From positions 577,501-641,500 of the forward strand of contig WPIO01000148.1 in assembly GCA_009760855.2 (NCBI GenBank): a stretch of 64,000 nt of DNA, read 5' to 3'. Below the pieces are notes generated by a model. That model saw nothing but the letters and a program-made list of their open reading frames with translations. It did not search any database and was not told the origin of the DNA. The DNA is from Cristatella mucedo (Eukaryota > Bryozoa > Phylactolaemata > Cristatellidae). Both the position numbers and the translations under genes were made by a program. This document shows positions 62,701 to 64,000 of this stretch, one piece after another. Each line of letters begins with the position of its first letter. Positions within the stretch are counted from its first letter, which is position 1.

Positions 62701-63022
62701 GCCACTCACTCTGCAGCGTCGTCAGCGGTCCAGAATAATGGCCGCCTGCGTAGCCAGTGAAGGCCTGCAGCGCAGCCGAGGAGGCAGCCGACGAAGTCAC
62801 GCAGCCACCGCTGCTCAGGGCGCCGCTGCCACCGGTGCTAGGCTTGGACGCCAGCAGTGCCGTAGGGTACATAGCCACCGGTGCAGCAGCTTGGCTGGCA
62901 TACATTTGGTGGCTCGACAAGTGCGCCTGGAAGTCCTGTGCGCTGAAGAATATGGCACCGCACACCTGGCAGAAGTAACCGTTGGGCTGCGGAGCAGTCT
63001 GCAGGCCATCTTGAAAGGACAT
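51744..63022 (-). CDS. Multi-C2H2 zinc-finger protein, 5 exons, about 1505 aa
   Basis: Joined exons 63022-62710, 60698-57414, 55633-55466, 55229-55097 and 52362-51744 total 4518 nt (1505 codons plus stop) with all phases consistent. At least 15 C2H2-like fingers are visible: one at aa 18-38 (C18, C21, H34, H38), a set scattered through exon 2, and a C-terminal run across exons 2-5 with TGEKP-like linkers (HKGVKPY, HKDDKPY). A Gln-rich stretch follows the first finger; Ala/Ser/Gly-rich linkers separate the rest. The C-terminal tail is low complexity. This is probably a nuclear sequence-specific DNA-binding regulator. I could not assign it to a named family; spaced mixed fingers occur in several large ZNF groups. 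A CTCAG acceptor 5 nt before the ATG suggests an upstream 5' UTR exon. Confidence 0.85.
52890..53042 (-). mobile_element. SINE2 copy in zinc-finger intron 4
   Basis: TTATTTACGTAGTGGCCAAA, TGCTTGCAGTGGCATCC, ACTCAAACCCACTACTTGGG (B box), CAGAGCTCAGACCCAG (head). Decayed. Confidence 0.75.
53265..53405 (-). mobile_element. LINE family A internal fragment
   Basis: GGCATGGTCTCCAAAGAATT and CGGTACGATGCTTAGCCTGG; both ends truncated. Confidence 0.8.
53742..53933 (-). mobile_element. SINE1 copy with (AT)n tail
   Basis: (AT)n 53,742-53,785, TATAGCGCCCCAAGAGAACT, CTCGGGGCTCGAACCCACGA, ACCTTAACCGCTAGACCAAA. Confidence 0.92.
53985..54451 (+). mobile_element. LINE family A 3' end
   Basis: ATCAGATCTACTCCCCCACC, TATGCTCCCAAAGCCTGGAG, UTR, AAAGCCCCTAGAAAGAGATC and (ATT)3. 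It is followed at once by a LINE B copy. Confidence 0.92.
54456..55062 (+). mobile_element. LINE family B 3' copy with open frame
   Basis: MNVAARLVFKPQRFDHVSPL, LKELGWLPVDQRIQSKV, GPPYLAELLHQCQP, LKAVGDRSISSAGPRLWNLL, then UTR and (ACATT)n ending at about 55,060, about 35 nt from the zinc-finger exon 4 donor. Confidence 0.93.
55097..55229 (-). CDS. Zinc-finger gene exon 4 (aa 1256-1299)
   Basis: Acceptor TTTTCCTTAAAG, the only one in correct phase. Encodes NENALKKKPAEEKKA, then a finger LCHICGYSTDSGSYF to HMNIH and the linker KGVKPY. Donor TACAG|GTACGA, phase 2. The finger linker continues directly into exon 5, which confirms the join. Confidence 0.83.
55466..55633 (-). CDS. Zinc-finger gene exon 3 (aa 1200-1255)
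   Basis: Acceptor CCGTCACAG. It completes the finger split by intron 2 (CHTCG joined to KGFAKQKKYSEHLKIH), then YQCTECSMSFKQQCSLRHH and the tail CVHADPALKEAAA. Donor GCCA|GTGAGT, phase 1. Confidence 0.87.
55634..57413. other. Zinc-finger gene intron 2, no repeat recognised
   Basis: Contains AT-richer sequence at 56,750-57,010; no LINE or SINE is recognisable, unlike other introns of similar size. Confidence 0.35.
57414..60698 (-). CDS. Zinc-finger gene exon 2 (aa 105-1199), large exon
   Basis: A 3285-nt exon open throughout. Acceptor TGCTTGCAG. Order: Ser/Thr-rich start, Gln-rich region (about 60,330-60,450), Ala/Ser/Pro-rich region, then fingers near 59,265-59,340 (FRCRHC), 58,838-58,910 (YECAKC), 58,465-58,535 (FRCESC), 58,378-58,446 (WKCSSC), 58,120-58,196 (VSCSGC), 58,030-58,102 (YSCDCC), 57,555-57,630 (HKCPQTSC) and 57,460-57,530 (LQCYKC). 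Some fingers end in Cys instead of the second His. Donor TGCG|GTGAGC falls inside a finger, between its second Cys and the helix. Confidence 0.87.
61005..61160 (+). mobile_element. SINE2 copy, well preserved, in zinc-finger intron 1
   Basis: GCTAAGGAGGTAAGGCACTC, GGTCGTGGGTTCGAATCCTG (B box GGTTCGAATCC), GCAGTTGG/CCAACTGC hairpin, AAGGCTCTTCTGCCGC, AAATGAGGCTGCTCAGCTAA. Confidence 0.92.
61401..61606. repeat. 23-bp perfect inverted repeat enclosing a 9-bp hairpin
   Basis: Arms 61401-61423 (CGACTTCAGCTTGGCGCTCG plus GAA) and 61584-61606 are exact complements; GGACTGACA/TGTCAGTCC at 61451-61475 lies between them. Confidence 0.93.
61624..61658 (+). other. tRNA-Trp-complementary site, possible LTR-retrotransposon primer-binding site
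   Basis: Starts TGGTGAACCCGGCG and continues GATTCGAACACGCAACCT, complementary (with a 2-nt insertion and few mismatches) to the 3' end, T arm and variable region of eukaryotic tRNA-Trp plus CCA. Ty3-type elements of the CsRn1 group are known to use tRNA-Trp. No second LTR, gag or pol is visible, so at most a fragment; an antisense tRNA-derived piece is the alternative. Confidence 0.5.
62070..62640. repeat. Second copy of the unidentified dispersed repeat (partner at 45.54-46.0 kb)
   Basis: Shares ordered blocks with 45,540-46,000 and carries extra (GCTGCAGCTGCA)-like sequence and a SINE2 fragment. No coding similarity recognised. Confidence 0.65.
62400..62472 (+). mobile_element. SINE2 3' fragment
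   Basis: TAGCCCTTAAGGCTCTTCTG and AAGGCTGTTGAATCAGCTGA match the SINE2 tail; the head is missing. Confidence 0.7.
62710..63022 (-). CDS. Zinc-finger gene exon 1 (aa 1-104)
   Basis: ATG at 63022. Encodes MSFQDGLQTAPQPNG, a C2H2 finger (YFCQVCGAIFF to HLSSH), then an Ala/Ser/Gly-rich stretch ending YSGPLTTLQ. Donor CAGA|GTGAGT, phase 1. Upstream CTCCTCAG at 63028 looks like an acceptor, so a 5' UTR intron, or further upstream coding in the same frame, is possible. Confidence 0.8.
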
Positions 63023-63181
63023 GATAGCTGAGGAGCGGATGTGTCAGCTCCTGCACGTGACACGGTGACGCAGCAGCAGCACGGTGCTGCCGACTGGCTA
63101 CAATAAAGACGTGCGAGCACGTGCCGCAGACGGAAGAAGCAAAGAGATGAAGCTTAGATGAAAGGGATGAAGGGAAGCACA

Positions 63182-64000
63182 ATATTAATAGTAATAATAA
63201 TAATAACAACACAGTGTATAGTGCTTTCAGAGACATTAACCTCTTTCTAGGCCCTTCACATATGCTGTAAAGGAAGCATGTCAGTTGCTTAGTACAAGCA
63301 TGTGCAGTGTCAGCACGCATTCCCACACACCAGAAAACCCACACGGACCTCGCAAATGCTGTCAGGAGCAGGTTGGTTTTGAGCTTTATTGTACATGCCT
63401 TCAAGTCAAGATGATGTCGCGAAGTCAGTCGGGAGTGAGTTATAGACTTTGGGAGCATACTAAAGGCACGGTCTCCTAAAGATTTGAGGGCCGTACGAGG
63501 TATAGCTAAATGATTTGATTTAGAAAAGCAGGTGGTACGATGCCTAGTCAGGTTGGGGAGTAGTTCTGATAGGTAGGCTGGAGCCAGAGAATGAAGGGAC
63601 CTAAAGGTGAGTGACAGAACCTTGAAGTCGATATGCTGCTTGACTGAGAGCCAGTGCAGGTCGGCGAGAAGTGGTGTGATGCAACTGCAACCCCCACAGC
63701 AGACAAGCCTAGCTGAAGTTTTGCACCAAATGTAAGCACCTGATTACACAGGCCGATAGACCAGCCAGTAGTCGTTACAGAAGTCGAGACATAATGTCAT
63801 AAATTCATGGACCAATTTTGATGTACTATTCCTGCCTATCTAAGCAGGCCCGAATTTGAGAAATGCTACATAGCTGAACAAAGGCAGACTTAACTGTGGA
63901 GCTGATGTGGCCGTCTAGTGAAAGGTCACTTTGGAACAGGACAACCAGATTGCTTGCAGATGTTACAGGTGATATGGCGGCAGAGCTAATTGTAAGGGAT
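63182..64000 (-). mobile_element. LINE family A 3' copy running off the window end
   Basis: (AAT)n, TATAGTGCTTTCAGAGACAT tail, antisense UTR, then SLAPAYQNYSPT-, DLHWLSVKQ-, TIRACLDRNS- and SLDGHISSTVKS-like remnants; still in the element at 64,000. Confidence 0.9.

Overview
This is nuclear DNA of a metazoan, probably an invertebrate (inferred). It has split genes with GT-AG introns, dense degenerate non-LTR retrotransposons, tRNA-derived SINEs and long simple repeats. Nothing prokaryotic is visible: no operons, no Shine-Dalgarno-led ORFs, no CRISPR. The species cannot be named from this window.

Layout. (1) About 5.9-28.3 kb, minus strand: the N-terminal half (9 exons, 381 codons, all splice phases consistent) of a gamma-tubulin complex component 4 (TUBGCP4/GCP4) gene. 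Its 3' exons were not found and probably lie left of the window. (2) 28.6-43.0 kb, plus strand: a complete 10-exon gene (707 aa, all phases consistent) resembling vertebrate C12orf56 (DUF4551 family, function unknown). The two start codons are 326 bp apart and divergent, so 28,298-28,623 is a candidate shared promoter. (3) 51.7-63.0 kb, minus strand: a 5-exon gene for a ~1505-aa protein with at least 15 C2H2-type zinc fingers, a poly-Gln region and Ala/Ser/Gly-rich linkers. It is probably a nuclear DNA-binding regulator and is not assigned to a named orthologue. Spans such as 43.1-46.5 and 50.2-51.7 kb have no convincing gene.

Most remaining sequence is repeat. Two L2/CR1-like LINE families dominate. 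Family A ends in a hairpin plus (ATT)n; family B ends in (ACATT)n. Both are present only as broken 3' fragments. Two tRNA-derived SINE families are also present. SINE1 ends in a variant of the family A hairpin, which suggests a LINE/SINE mobilisation pair. SINE2 carries a perfect hairpin just after its B box. There are nested insertions, a triplicated LINE tail, a tRNA-Leu 5' half next to a SINE1, a degenerate 5S rRNA gene, a 16-bp GC-rich minisatellite that creates long false ORFs on both strands, a 51-nt poly-C run, and long (CT)n tracts that almost always lie pyrimidine-side on the coding strand of the gene they interrupt.

The three genes show no obvious shared pathway. GCP4 acts in microtubule nucleation, the C12orf56-like protein is uncharacterised, and the zinc-finger protein is presumably a transcriptional regulator. 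Long ORFs made of SLSLS, RERER, CVCVC, YIYIY or PQPPQPAAATARSRHS are translated repeats and are not annotated as genes. Family names come from recognition without database searches.
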